In this document: positions 35,424 to 45,520 of the stretch, piece after piece | Numbering within the stretch: position 1 is the first letter of the stretch | How the letters are laid out: each line of letters opens with the position of its first letter | Assembly (NCBI GenBank): GCA_015350385.1 | Contig: WNKI01000001.1 | Coordinates: 4,706,451 to 4,770,450, forward strand | Reading direction: 5' to 3' | Length of the DNA stretch: 64,000 bases | Source: Aculops lycopersici | Taxonomy: Eukaryota > Arthropoda > Arachnida > Trombidiformes > Eriophyidae | Notes under the pieces: generated by a model | The model's input: the letters and a program-made list of their open reading frames with translations, nothing else | Databases searched by the model: none | Told to the model about the DNA's origin: nothing | Program-made: the position numbers and the translations under genes

Positions 35424-38400
35424 CTATTGTACTGTCTGCTGGCGGAATGAAGTAACGCGACTTCCAAAGGGCAAACTGATGGAACTCGATCGGCTGCTTG
35501 CGGCAGCGGAGGCCGCCGCGTAATCGACTCCAGTGGTCGACGACGACGACGATGTGCTAGTTGGTGTAGAGGATGTGCTTGCGTTTGATGAATTGGAAGT
35601 GGACGACGTAGAGGCGACTGTGGGTGAGCCGCTTGTTGAGCTGGTCAACGATGACGACGATGAGGTCGAGACCGACGATGGGCTCGTCGTTGACGACGAG
35701 GAGTTTGAAGTGGATTCTTGCGACTTGCTTCGCTGTTGTCTCAAAAGTCCGTTGCTCTGCGCGGAGCTGAAACTAGCAACAGGTGGCTGCTGTTGTTGCT
35801 GTTGCCAAAATTGGCGACGATTCAACAGGTTGCCACTCTTAGAATTGCCACCTTTAACGCCAGCTCCGCCAACAAAGGTGTTCACTCTATTCGCCTGGTA
35901 GTAGTTGGAGTTTATATTTCCTCTTGGACCTCCGCCGATCGCTTGGTTCCTATTGAATTGCAACTGCTGCTGTTGTCTCAAGTCGTTTTGGTTCAAGTCG
36001 ATATTTTGATCCAAAACTTGCTTCTCATTCTGGTCAACTCTCACTCGCTGCTTGTTAATCGATTGCTTGTTAATTGATCCGCCCTTAACACCTGAGGTTT
36101 GCTCCAGATACTGGGGCCAACGAGTGATGGGTATTTGTGTGGTGGTTGGCTGCGAGTATGGTGCAAATCTCGTTGTGTTTGGCACAACTTGGCGCGGCGT
36201 TTGGGTTGGCATTTGTTGTTGTATAATTTGCTGCTGTTGTCCGCTTATTGCTGTGGTGGTCGAAATGAAAGGACTTGATGTTGACGTGATAGCGACGGGT
36301 TGCAGGTAAGCAGTGGTGTTGTTAATTATTTCCTCCTGCTGTTGATTCAGTTTCTGGTTTTGATTGAGTCCCTGGTATCCAATTGTCGTTGTTGGCTGCT
36401 CAAGACGAAAGTTTGTGCTGGTTGAAACAACCGGAATTTGGCGCATGATCATGCCTTGAATTTTATTTGAAGTCTTGCTGACTCCAATTGTAAACTGTTG
36501 CTGGTTGTTTGTTGGGAATCTCGGTTGTGGTTGCTGCTGTTGCTGCTGTTGAATGCCCTGCTTCTGAAACTCAATAATCTGATTGACTGAAGTGGGCCTC
36601 TGCGGTGCTTGGGTGCTGGTGATGTCGCCAACCACCTGCTCCTCTTGGGTTGTCTTGATATTTTGTTGGTTTTGCTGCAACTGTTGCTGCTGCCGCTGTG
36701 TTGATAAGTTTATAGTTGGAAAATTACCCAGCTGACCATCGGAAGTTTGTCTCGAACTATCGACTTCCTGACTCTCGTTTAACGTTGAGTTGTTGTAATT
36801 GACTTTCTCCTCGTTGTCCTCGTTTAGTACTGAGATAAATGGAGCGGAAGTTGTATTGTTGTACGTCAACTGAGTGTTCACAGTTGAAGTTAAATTTGAT
36901 GTGAGCACTTGTTGTGGCTGTTGCGTCACTTGCTCCACCGTTTGCTGATTAACTTTCACTTGGTTAGCATTGATGTCATTGTTGTTATTGCTATTACCGA
37001 TGACCGTTACCTGGTTCACCTGATCCACTAATTGCTGCTGACCACCTTGCTGCTGCTGCTGCTGTTGCTGGACCACCACGTTGTTGTCCTCTGGCAAGTC
37101 GTTTAAAATATTTGCTTGCTGCTGATTGAATTCGCGAGATCCGCTCTCAAACTCTTCCCTAATCCGATTAATTTGATTCTTGCTCCTCTGGTATTGGTTC
37201 AAATAATCCTGGTTTTGGTTGATTCCTCCGTTACTGTTGAATTGCATCTGTTGCTCTGAATTGAATTTGTTAAAATCGTTGTTGTTGTTGCTGTTGCTGC
37301 TGATGGTTTGTTGAAATTGTGGTTGCTGTGCAATTATTTGCCTTGGATAATCCTGGTCGGTCAACTGCGAAGCTTGTTGCATGAATTGAGCCTCCAGTTG
37401 CTTTTGCAAGATGGTCGTTGGCCGCTCGCCGTTTCCGTTTACGTTCTGATTATTATGAGATTGTTGCCAATTTTGGTTGGTGTTGATTTTTTGGTTAAAT
37501 TGCTGTTGTGGTAAAAGCTGCTGTTGTTGCGGCTGGTTGCTGTATCTCTGGGAGTTGAAGGTCTTGACAAACCCGCCTACCTGTTGCTGTTGCTGAAAGT
37601 CCTGGTTGCCCAAAAGCTGTTGCTGTTGTTGCGGTGGCTGCTCGTTGCTGGTGAAATTGTAAACAACTGTCGCCGATTCCTGAAGTTCTGGTTGTGGTTG
37701 TGGTTGTGGTTGTGGTTGAGGTTGAGGTTGTTGCTGTTGGAACTGAGGCAATTGCTGCTGTCTGTTTGCGAGCAGCCGCGCCGACCGAGCTCGCCAATTG
37801 TTGTCCAGATCAATGGAACCATCGGCCAAATTGAGATTGGAATTGCCATTCAAGTTTCCGTCCAACTGAGCGGAACTGAGGGCCGAGTTGGTGGTTTCAA
37901 AATTGGAGTTCGGTGGTTGATTTCCCGCTTGTTGCCTAAGGATTTGGTTAAAAGAATTGTTGTTGTTTATACGATTGTATCCAGGTGCATCCTGTTGTTG
38001 AGACGACTGCTGCTGTTGCCTTTGTTGCTGTTGCTGCTGCCAAACTTGCTGTTGTTCCTGTTGATTTTGCAAATAACTTCCTTGCATGTATTGAGTGTTG
38101 ACACTTCCGCCGCCGACCGTCGACCAATCGTTGGCCTTGTGGCCCGTGTGCCTCTGGCGCTCCAACAGGTGCTGATCCTCCAAATACTTATACTGCTCAT
38201 AGGTTACCTTTGCCTGTTCCAATTGCTTCGCGCTCGGAATTTCCGCTTCGTACTGAGCGTCGCCCGTCGACTCGCTTCTAGTTCCAACCTCGTTTGTTTT
38301 AACACTAGCTCTGTATCCATTCTCGTCGGCAACGTAGTCAACGCGCCGCTCGCGCCCATCCTCGCCCATGATAGTGTAAAATCCCTCGACTCTTCCGGTA

Positions 38401-38615
38401 CCATCACCGCGCTCCTGGTGCGTCGATTGGCCACCTTGCGAGTCGGCGGTGTAACTGAACGAGTAGGGCTCTGGTGCCGGATGTTGCTGAGTTGCCGCTT
38501 GATTTGCTCCAGCTAATTCCAATTTCTGACTCTGAACCACTGATTGATTTGCGGCCAGCAAGTTGACCAGCAAGCCAACCGCCGCTAGCCTGGTGAAAAT
38601 TGTCAACTTGCTCAT
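35424..38615 (-). CDS. Cuticle protein with Rebers-Riddiford (Chitin_bind_4) domain and long Gln/Asn-rich tail (1063 aa)
   Basis: This is a secreted structural cuticle protein in one exon. The N-terminus MSKLTIFTRLAAVGLLVN is a signal peptide. The RR domain lies at about 49-108: PYSFSY, then GQSTHQE, GRVEGFYTI, DGRERRVDYVADENGY. The aromatic pattern Y-x-A-x-E-x-G-Y is intact, as needed for binding chitin. After residue 150 the protein is mostly Gln/Asn-rich with runs such as (Gln)8 and (PQ)n, then a Ser/Thr-rich tail ending FGSRVTSFRQQTVQ. RR proteins are commonly 100-300 residues, so the tail of about 900 residues is extreme. I chose the ATG at 38615; the frame stays open slightly upstream, but without an ATG. 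The gene lies in the same orientation as the other matrix genes on both sides. Confidence 0.88.
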   Translation of the reverse strand: MSKLTIFTRLAAVGLLVNLLAANQSVVQSQKLELAGANQAATQQHPAPEPYSFSYTADSQGGQSTHQERGDGTGRVEGFYTIMGEDGRERRVDYVADENGYRASVKTNEVGTRSESTGDAQYEAEIPSAKQLEQAKVTYEQYKYLEDQHLLERQRHTGHKANDWSTVGGGSVNTQYMQGSYLQNQQEQQQVWQQQQQQRQQQQSSQQQDAPGYNRINNNNSFNQILRQQAGNQPPNSNFETTNSALSSAQLDGNLNGNSNLNLADGSIDLDNNWRARSARLLANRQQQLPQFQQQQPQPQPQPQPQPQPELQESATVVYNFTSNEQPPQQQQQLLGNQDFQQQQQVGGFVKTFNSQRYSNQPQQQQLLPQQQFNQKINTNQNWQQSHNNQNVNGNGERPTTILQKQLEAQFMQQASQLTDQDYPRQIIAQQPQFQQTISSNSNNNNDFNKFNSEQQMQFNSNGGINQNQDYLNQYQRSKNQINRIREEFESGSREFNQQQANILNDLPEDNNVVVQQQQQQQQGGQQQLVDQVNQVTVIGNSNNNNDINANQVKVNQQTVEQVTQQPQQVLTSNLTSTVNTQLTYNNTTSAPFISVLNEDNEEKVNYNNSTLNESQEVDSSRQTSDGQLGNFPTINLSTQRQQQQLQQNQQNIKTTQEEQVVGDITSTQAPQRPTSVNQIIEFQKQGIQQQQQQQPQPRFPTNNQQQFTIGVSKTSNKIQGMIMRQIPVVSTSTNFRLEQPTTTIGYQGLNQNQKLNQQQEEIINNTTAYLQPVAITSTSSPFISTTTAISGQQQQIIQQQMPTQTPRQVVPNTTRFAPYSQPTTTQIPITRWPQYLEQTSGVKGGSINKQSINKQRVRVDQNEKQVLDQNIDLNQNDLRQQQQLQFNRNQAIGGGPRGNINSNYYQANRVNTFVGGAGVKGGNSKSGNLLNRRQFWQQQQQQPPVASFSSAQSNGLLRQQRSKSQESTSNSSSSTTSPSSVSTSSSSSLTSSTSGSPTVASTSSTSNSSNASTSSTPTSTSSSSSTTGVDYAAASAAASSRSSSISLPFGSRVTSFRQQTVQ

Positions 38616-38662
38616 GGTAGTCAAGCTGTTGCTGAGTTTTGGAACTACTTTGATGTTTATTT

Positions 38663-38690
38663 ATCTATCTGTCTGTCTGTCTGTCTGTCT
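38663..38690. repeat. (ATCT)n(GTCT)5 microsatellite
   Basis: A tetranucleotide repeat about 50 bases upstream of the RR cuticle start codon, so probably in its 5' UTR or core promoter. Confidence 0.85.
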
Positions 38691-40447
38691 GTGTGTCTTC
38701 AACGAGGTTTTTGAAACCAGAATTTGTCTTGGAAGCGGTTGCTCTGAAGCGATTGAGAGATTTATCAATTGACTCACTCTTCTCCGATTCGGATCAAACT
38801 CTGACTTCAACTCTCACTTGCTGACGCTTGATCACTCCACTCGAGACAAGCGACGACTGATGAGGGATCAGTGCGAGCGTCTTAGTTTTAAACGTAAGCA
38901 CGAGGAGGAAGCCAACAGGTGGTTTTCGGGCTGTGAATCAGAGTTTAGTTTTCCTCGCTCGCTGATTGATTTCCTGTGACGCTAGCACTAACGAGTTAAC
39001 CTGTTGGTCTTCAGATAGACAGACAGGTAGCCAGTTAGTCACCTGTTGCCTACCAGAAAGAGAGATAGAGAGCAACAGGTAAAGCCAATGGCGAAATTTT
39101 AGAGGGCAACTTGGAGGCGGCAACTCTCTCATTCAGTGGCTTTCTACCCCTTTCCTCCGCTTCCATTTGCTCGTGTTGAGTTGCCCCAATGATTTAATCA
39201 CGATCTTGACAGAACATTAAGCGGCACTCAGCCACCAACCAAAGATTGACGAGCCCCAGGTGTGCCGTCGCTTGAATGTTAGACCATTTGGCTTGGGTAT
39301 TACTAAATGCAATAGAGACAAAGACAGAGAGGAGCAGGAAGCGAGTGTTAGATTCGGCGCCAAGCGGTTGCTTTCGGGAGAGCAGTTGTTGGTCTGTTGC
39401 TCTTCCAAGTCTCGTCGTCATCGTTGGCGCGAATATATTCAAATTAGACCAAATTAAGAGAGAGTGAGTTAGAGTTCAAGCACCGGCCAAGTCGTGCTAG
39501 CCGTTATCGTATACTCTACTTCTCTATCAGGTTGTAATACAGTTGACTGGTTGTGTTATATTGATTTTGACTTTTGTTACTCGTTTGGTAATGTTAAAGT
39601 GGTAGAGGCACCTACCTGTTTGCTCGCTGAATCGCTCGCTCGCTCGATTACTCGGCCTAGCTGCTTCATTGCCAAACTAAAGTGAGGAAAGAGAGACTGC
39701 TCTTTCAAGTTTTACCTCATTTTAAAACGCCACGGCCACCACCTGAGGATTGCACTTCGTAGGATCAGTTACTAGTATCTCAGTGGGCCGGCAAAGTGAA
39801 CGAGAGTTTTGTGAGGGGGACTAGAAGGTGAGAGGGCAGTGGAAAAGCCGAGAGTGTTAGCATCAGACTGGCCAGCTGCCAGGGTAGCAAAAAGTAACTG
39901 GAAAACTTTAATGTTAATGAGCTTGCTTTTATCGTATATCTCAATCCCAATAGCAACCGAGATACTCTCTCTCTCTCTCTGAGTCTTTCTCTCCTACCAC
40001 CGGCGTCTAATGTTTCTCTTCCGGAAAATCACTGCTCACTTCACCTGCCTCTCACACCTGTACCTGTACCTGAGCGTTGCGAGCGCCACCACCGTTGCCT
40101 CCATTCATATATGCAGCGAAGGGCTCGTGCACACAATACTATTTGCCAATCAAGTTGCAGAGACAAAGTACAAGTTATGGACTAGAACTCTTACATTTCT
40201 ACAGTCTTATCACCATGTTTGCGCTCAGATTTTTACCAGTTGACCAGAGAGTCTTTGCTACAATCTAAAGCAAGCAAATGAGCCAACCCTCTGGTTTGGT
40301 GTTCTGCTTTAAATGATGATAACTCCAATGATTACAAAACTCATTCGGTATTGTTTTCCTGTTGCAGCTGATTGGTTTTTTTCTAACTTCCTTTGCTTAT
40401 TCAATGTTTAATGAGCACAAAGCAGATAGCAACGGTGTGGTCTTTTG

Positions 40448-40453
40448 TTTATT
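40448..40453 (-). promoter_or_regulatory. Candidate poly(A) signal of mucin-like gene A
   Basis: AATAAA on the minus strand about 125 bases after the stop at 40577. Confidence 0.45.
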
Positions 40454-40576
40454 GGTCTCGTTGTTTACGATGATGACATAACTAAGCAAACAAATCAACC
40501 TGAGCATCTCGCATTCTCAGCTCAAACAGGTGGTTGGTCTTTGCATCAAATTTATCTCCAATTCTCCTTCTCATCC

Positions 40577-42534
40577 TCACAAACCCCAATGAGTTAAGGT
40601 GCCGGACTGCAGCTTGCCCGCGCGGTCGAGCGAGAGCTGGCGCTCCTTGAACTTGTTGCGCCAATCGAAGCGACGGCGCATCTGGTGGTCGATGTTTTTG
40701 TGTGTGTGTGTGTGTGCATTGAGATATATGGAGACAGGTGAGTCGTTAGTTTTAGTCAGTCGGACGGTTTCCCTTGTTTAGTTCCGTTTACATAACATAA
40801 CATAGGATAAGATGAGATATGAGGTAGATAAATAAACAAAGTAAATCACTCACCTCCAAGTCGAAGAGTCGCTCCGTCAAGTCGCCGTCCAATTGGCTGC
40901 GCATTAGCGAGCCACCCAAGCGGCCGGCCAAGCGCATGTGTCTCGCCGCATTCACCTGGCGCTCGTGCATTAATTCCTCGCGGCTATTCTGCAACTCGCT
41001 TTGCAAATCCAAACTCTTGTCGTTGCGAGCCAATCGCTCCTTGGCCATCCATTCAATGATGCTCTTTGTGAGAGGCGGCGGCGTGATGGATGGATCAAAT
41101 TTGCTCGTGGTTGTCATGGGCGAGTGCGAGACGATTCCGTTTGCGTCAGCCCGATGCACGATTCCTCCACGAGGCGAGCTGAAAGTCAGATCCTTGATGA
41201 CATTAACGCTCTTTGGCGCTGCTCCCCGCTCGATGCTCAACCCTTTGAAGCCCTGACTTCGCGTTGGTCTGCTCGTGGTGGTGGTTGTTGTGGTTGTTGA
41301 CGTAACAGGTGGTGATTGATTTACAGCTGAAGAAGTGGGCGCGGCGCCAGTGGAAGCTGAAACTAACGCTGAACCGGAAGTAGGATCAGTTGGTGGTGGT
41401 AGTGGTGCTGCGGTTGCCGTACCTGCAACAGTAGGAGCTGGTTGCCCAAGTGGCGGCTGAGTTGTGAGTGAGACTGGAATAGGTGATGGCTGCGTCGTCG
41501 TCGAAATGACTACGGGTGTCAGTGTAGCTTGCTCCTGAGTGGGAGAAATTGGCTTTAGAGTTGTCGGTACCAAGCGGGGTTCGGAAACCAGAGGAGGCGT
41601 GGCGGGTGCGGGAGGCCCCGTTGTTGACACGGGGATCACAGGTGGTTGTGTGGGCGGTGTTTGTGGTGGTGGTTTTACAGTTGTTGCTGATGTCTCTGTG
41701 GACGAGGTCACGGCAACTGGAGGTACAGTATTGAGAGGTATCACGGCGAGTGGCGCTCGAGTTGTAATTGGTGGCGGTGTTGATGTCGTTGTTGGTGTTA
41801 CGGAATTCAGTCCAACTGCGGTTGCAGCTGGAGCAATTGGCGCAGCGCCAATCGAGGATCCAGATGCCGGCCTCCCGGTGGTTGTTACTTTGGGTGCCGC
41901 GCTGGTGGTGCTCGTGGCGGATGAAGTTGGCTTGACTGGAACCACCAAAGCGACGGCAATGATTGTTGGTTTTGCAGTGGTCGGTGTAGTGGATGGCCAC
42001 TTAGTTGTTGTGGTTAATGGTGTTGTTGCTAAGGACAGTTTTGCGCTACCATTCGGCTGGTTAGTTGGCTTTCTCCTCCGCTTCACAACTCTAACCACCT
42101 TCTTGAATTTCCTTGGTTTTCCATGGGCTGTCGATTTACCTGCAGCGGCCTTCAGCGGCGCAGCAGTCGAGGAGGAACTCGGCTTGCCACCTGCTGCGCC
42201 ACCTGTTGTTGGTTTGTGTTTGTGCACCACAAGTCGCGTCTTATGGGAGCCAGGTAACTTCCCACCTCGCGATTGCCCGGCGCGAGTAGCGGCGGTGGTC
42301 TTGCCAGCAACCTTCAGCGTAGAATTGGACGCGTGTTTCGAGGAACCGTGAGGCCGACGGATCACAGTTTTGTGGCCGCGTTTAGCCGTCGAGCTCGACG
42401 TTGACGTTGATTGCGATAAGTTGGTGGGCGAGGCTAAAGTACATTTAAATTTTTAGTTATCCTCGCATCAAGTAATCACATGAGCAAATAAGTTGGATGA
42501 GGAAGAGAATAAAGAAATTTTGTTTGTTAACCAT
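40577..42534 (-). CDS. Secreted Thr/Pro-rich mucin-like protein with a charged C-terminal module (579 aa, three exons)
   Basis: Exons are 42480-42534, 40854-42433 and 40577-40681. All junctions are phase-consistent and the total, 1740 bases, is 580 codons. Exon one encodes a signal peptide, MVNKQNFFILFLIQLICS. Intron one is only 46 bases, with GTGATT and TTTAG ends and a branch-like TAACTAA. Exon two starts basic (GKPRKFKKVVRVVKRRRK) and then has about 300 residues rich in Thr, Pro, Ser and Ala, expected to be O-glycosylated. It ends in an ordered-looking helical, charged region (SIIEWMAKERLARNDKSLDL, NSREELMHERQ). Donor GGAG/GTGAGT at 40854 joins exon three at CCACCAG/ATG, adding MRRRFDWRNKFKERQ and a short tail. 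I recognise no family. The charged C-terminus is the part most likely to be conserved. Confidence 0.6.
40699..40716. repeat. (TG)9 microsatellite in intron
   Basis: It lies in the second intron of mucin-like gene A (40682-40853), just upstream of the acceptor on the minus strand, where it reads as (CA)9. Confidence 0.85.
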
Positions 42535-42841
42535 CAAGTTCTCATTGTATTATAGTTATATAATAATTCGAGTTGTTCTCATTGTACATCATGAACTCAG
42601 TTGATCGCGGCAAGCAAAGTAGTAAGTATTATATTATTTCTATCTCTATCCCTCCCACTCCCTCTCTCTCTCTCTCTCCTTTTAGTTGGGTTTATTTTGT
42701 GTGCATGTGTTAATTTGGATGGGCTCTCTAAACTTCAGCTAATCTTTCTCTCTGTTTGCTCTACTAACTCGGAGTTACTATCCAGAACCAACTGTCCTTT
42801 GTTTGTATATCGTGCCCCAGACCAATCAAACAAAACCTCTT
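42535..42841. other. Short intergenic spacer between two same-strand mucin-like genes
   Basis: About 0.3 kb, containing a (TC)n tract near 42662-42678 and a minus-strand AATAAA at 42691-42696, probably the poly(A) signal of mucin-like gene B. The promoter of gene A must also lie here or inside gene B. Confidence 0.5.
42691..42696 (-). promoter_or_regulatory. Candidate poly(A) signal of mucin-like gene B
   Basis: AATAAA on the minus strand about 150 bases past the stop codon at 42842. Confidence 0.45.
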
Positions 42842-45520
42842 CTAGCTCTTTGTAGTCTTGTCGATCTCGCCAGCGTCCACGTGAATCACGTCGCCCGAGA
42901 GCAAACCTTCAAGTAGATGCTCGTGGTCTCCATGCTCGTCGCTGGTTCCTGTTAATTCTTTTAGCACACTTGCAATGGTCGAGCCTGGCGAGCTAGTTGT
43001 TGAGCTCTTGTCCTTATCCGTATCTGGTGATGCTGTAACCTTCGCAACTACCTTCACCTCTAAAGTCTTGTCGGGCTTTTCTGTGGTGGTTGTCGATTTG
43101 GACTTTGACTTGGACTTGGATTTGCTCCTCTGGTTGTGGCTCAAGGTGGCGCCGTGGGCCTCCTCATGATGATCGTTGTGGTGATCCGAATCGGAAGCCT
43201 CGCCATCCTGGTGATGGTCCGAGCGATCCTCGTAGTCGTGGTTCAAGTCGTCACCCTCAATGTGGTCGCCAACAACGATGACGTCATGAACACTCGAGGC
43301 TCCATACTTCTCCTTCAATTTAAGCAGCTCATCATCGTGATTGTGACCCTTCTTTTTCTTCGTCTTGTCATTTGGCTCCTTAGTGGTGGTGGTGGTGCTT
43401 TTCTTTGGACTTGAAGTTGTGGTTGTTGGCTTTGCGGTTGTAGTCGTAGTAGTTGGCGGCGCTTTGGTTGTTGCACCGGAAGCCTTGCCGTCAAACATCG
43501 ACTTCAATTGCGACATTGAATCTACCTGAACCACGGCCAGAATCTTTCCTGGCTTCGCGGTGGTTGTTGGCGGCACCTCCGCCAGCAACAGGCGGATTAA
43601 ACCCTCGGCCTTTGGCTTGGAAGTTGTGGTGGTTGTCTTCCCGCCTCCTGAAATCAGTAGGGTAGCTGTCACGTTGCTCGAGCGTGTCTGTTTTATCGGA
43701 GCTCTTGATGGTTGTGGAACTGGAGGGATTCCTGGTGCTTGGTTGAGGTTTTTCGATACTGCTGGCTCGCTGACATTTGGTCCAGGTGCGGCCGAGGCGG
43801 CGCTGGCTGCAGCCGCAGATCCTGCGCCGCCACCTGCGGTACCAGTCGACACGGCACCTGTTCCAACTGGATTCACCGGTTCCGGTTTGACTGCGCCTTC
43901 GCCAGGTTGAACTGGCGGCGGAATCGGTGCAGCAACATCGGCGGCAGCAGCTGAGCTGGCACCACCCGGAGCAGCCGAGGCAGCACTAGCCCCTGTACTC
44001 GAGTCACCATTTGGGGCACCTCCTGTAGTCGTGGCTGCCGTGTTAGCTCCAGCAACAGGTGCATGGGCGCTAGGTGGTGGAAGATCTGCTCTACCACCTG
44101 TTGCCGCCGTCGCAGCTGATGCTCCACCGCCGGCGCTCGATGCAGCGGCGCCATTAGTCCCTGTGGACGCCGTTGCGGATGCCGCACCGCCACTAGCCTG
44201 CCCATTACCTAGAAGGGCACCGCCAAGATCACCTGTTGCTGCGGCAGTCTCGGCTGTTGCGCCACCATTATCTACTGGAAGCGCATCAACAGGGGCCACG
44301 CCACCGGCCGCCGCCGCGGCGCTCGCAGCTCCTCCGTTGTTGGCTCCCGCTGAGCTAGCTGCGGCGGCTCCACTTCCGGCGGCACCAGAACCAGCGGACC
44401 AGGGACCCGAGGTCGTGCCTCCCGAAGAACCAGATGCCGCCGATGCTGCTGCTGCTGCTGGAGCTACAGGAGGTGGCGGGATGACTGGAACAACAGGTGG
44501 CAGGCTAGTGGGTGCTGGCGCTTCTGCAACAGCAGCAGAAGCAGCCGCGGCACCGGATCCTAAAGCGGGCGCCAGAGTAGGCGCTAAAGGCGGAGTAGCC
44601 ACAGCGGCGGCGGCTCCAGATTCAGGTGTCTGGGGGGTGACTGCAGGAATAGCATTAGGAGGTGGCAAAATCGGCCCTGGGTTCAACGGCTTCAATGTAG
44701 TTTTCGCCAAAATTGCATTTGCTAAGCCAACTGCTTCAACACCGGAACCTACTGCTCCTGGCGCCGTGGCCACCGAAGCGGCTTTGTTGTTATTGTTGTT
44801 GTTGTTGTTGCTGCTGATGTTGTTTACATTATTGATGGTAAGAATAACCTTGGTTACACTTGATGTGGTCTTCGGCTTCTGGGTTGTTGTGGTTGTTTTG
44901 GCCGCATGTTGCTTGGATTCCTCGACTACGACCAAAACTACGGGGCGCACCGTTGTGGCTGGTTTCCCCGTTGTCGTTAAATGCGCTTGATGGTGTGAAG
45001 AGGAGGAGGAGGCGGAGGAGTGGGAGTTGGGTGCAGGTGTTGTGTGAGTTGAGCTGGAGGCTTGGGTGAGGGACTTGGACGAAGCGGAAGCCGTCGAGCT
45101 GGCAACCAGCGCGGCGGCAGCCCATTTCGAGGCTGAAGATAATGGGGCTGGTGTGCTATTACTACTACTGTGGTGGTTGTTGCTATCACTCTTACTATTG
45201 CTATTACCATTTGATCCAACTGCTAATGTTGTGCTACTAGAAGAAACATTTGGACTCTTACCAGTTGATGATGGTGATGACTTGTTGTGGCCACTTGTTG
45301 AAGCGGCGGCGGCGGCACCAGCGGCGGCATTATTATCGGTGGCCAGGTGATGATGCTGAATGGCCAGCTCCTTTGCAATCTCTTGGGCTTGCTCCTGAAA
45401 CCTGGAGGTGCCACCTGTCGCCGAAGTTGGTGTCGCTAAGGCAACGCTATCTAGAGTTATACTTAAAATTATAACCACTGGCGCGAAGGCCAACATTTGC
45501 CTTAGTGTCTTGCCCACCAT
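42842..45520 (-). CDS. Secreted Ala/Gly/Ser-rich, silk-like or mucin-like protein (892 aa)
   Basis: One uninterrupted exon begins with a signal peptide (LRQMLAFAPVVIILSITLDSV). Three segments follow. First is a Ser/Thr/His-rich part of about 240 residues with an Asn run. The middle part, about 290-600, is dominated by Ala, Gly, Ser and Pro, with motifs such as GSGAAAAS, GGAASAAAA and ASAASAAPG, reminiscent of silk or elastic matrix proteins. Then comes a Thr/Lys-rich linker (TTTTSKP, TTTTKEP) and a very acidic and His-rich region with a short (KS)n run. The C-terminus (ASVLKELTGT, HLLEGLLSGDVIHVDAG) looks folded. I recognise no named domain. Secretion is well supported; silk or matrix function is inferred from composition only. 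Confidence 0.65.
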   Translation of the reverse strand: MVGKTLRQMLAFAPVVIILSITLDSVALATPTSATGGTSRFQEQAQEIAKELAIQHHHLATDNNAAAGAAAAASTSGHNKSSPSSTGKSPNVSSSSTTLAVGSNGNSNSKSDSNNHHSSSNSTPAPLSSASKWAAAALVASSTASASSKSLTQASSSTHTTPAPNSHSSASSSSSHHQAHLTTTGKPATTVRPVVLVVVEESKQHAAKTTTTTQKPKTTSSVTKVILTINNVNNISSNNNNNNNNKAASVATAPGAVGSGVEAVGLANAILAKTTLKPLNPGPILPPPNAIPAVTPQTPESGAAAAVATPPLAPTLAPALGSGAAAASAAVAEAPAPTSLPPVVPVIPPPPVAPAAAAASAASGSSGGTTSGPWSAGSGAAGSGAAAASSAGANNGGAASAAAAAGGVAPVDALPVDNGGATAETAAATGDLGGALLGNGQASGGAASATASTGTNGAAASSAGGGASAATAATGGRADLPPPSAHAPVAGANTAATTTGGAPNGDSSTGASAASAAPGGASSAAAADVAAPIPPPVQPGEGAVKPEPVNPVGTGAVSTGTAGGGAGSAAAASAASAAPGPNVSEPAVSKNLNQAPGIPPVPQPSRAPIKQTRSSNVTATLLISGGGKTTTTTSKPKAEGLIRLLLAEVPPTTTAKPGKILAVVQVDSMSQLKSMFDGKASGATTKAPPTTTTTTAKPTTTTSSPKKSTTTTTKEPNDKTKKKKGHNHDDELLKLKEKYGASSVHDVIVVGDHIEGDDLNHDYEDRSDHHQDGEASDSDHHNDHHEEAHGATLSHNQRSKSKSKSKSKSTTTTEKPDKTLEVKVVAKVTASPDTDKDKSSTTSSPGSTIASVLKELTGTSDEHGDHEHLLEGLLSGDVIHVDAGEIDKTTKS

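Larger units (their letters stand above)
38616..40576. other. Intergenic region, 2.0 kb
   Basis: This is the promoter flank of the RR cuticle gene and the 3' flank of the neighbouring mucin-like gene. It holds a (GTCT)n repeat at 38663-38690. A minus-strand AATAAA at 40448-40453 may be the poly(A) signal of the gene ending at 40577. No coding signal is seen. Confidence 0.5.

Noticed and set aside
37524..38516. 330-codon plus-strand leucine-rich frame
   Set aside because: It is the antisense of Gln codons (CAG/CAA read as CTG/TTG) in the RR cuticle gene.
44031..44990. 319-codon plus-strand frame rich in Ala and Pro
   Set aside because: It is the antisense shadow of the Ala/Gly-rich secreted protein on the minus strand, which has a signal peptide and a proper start.
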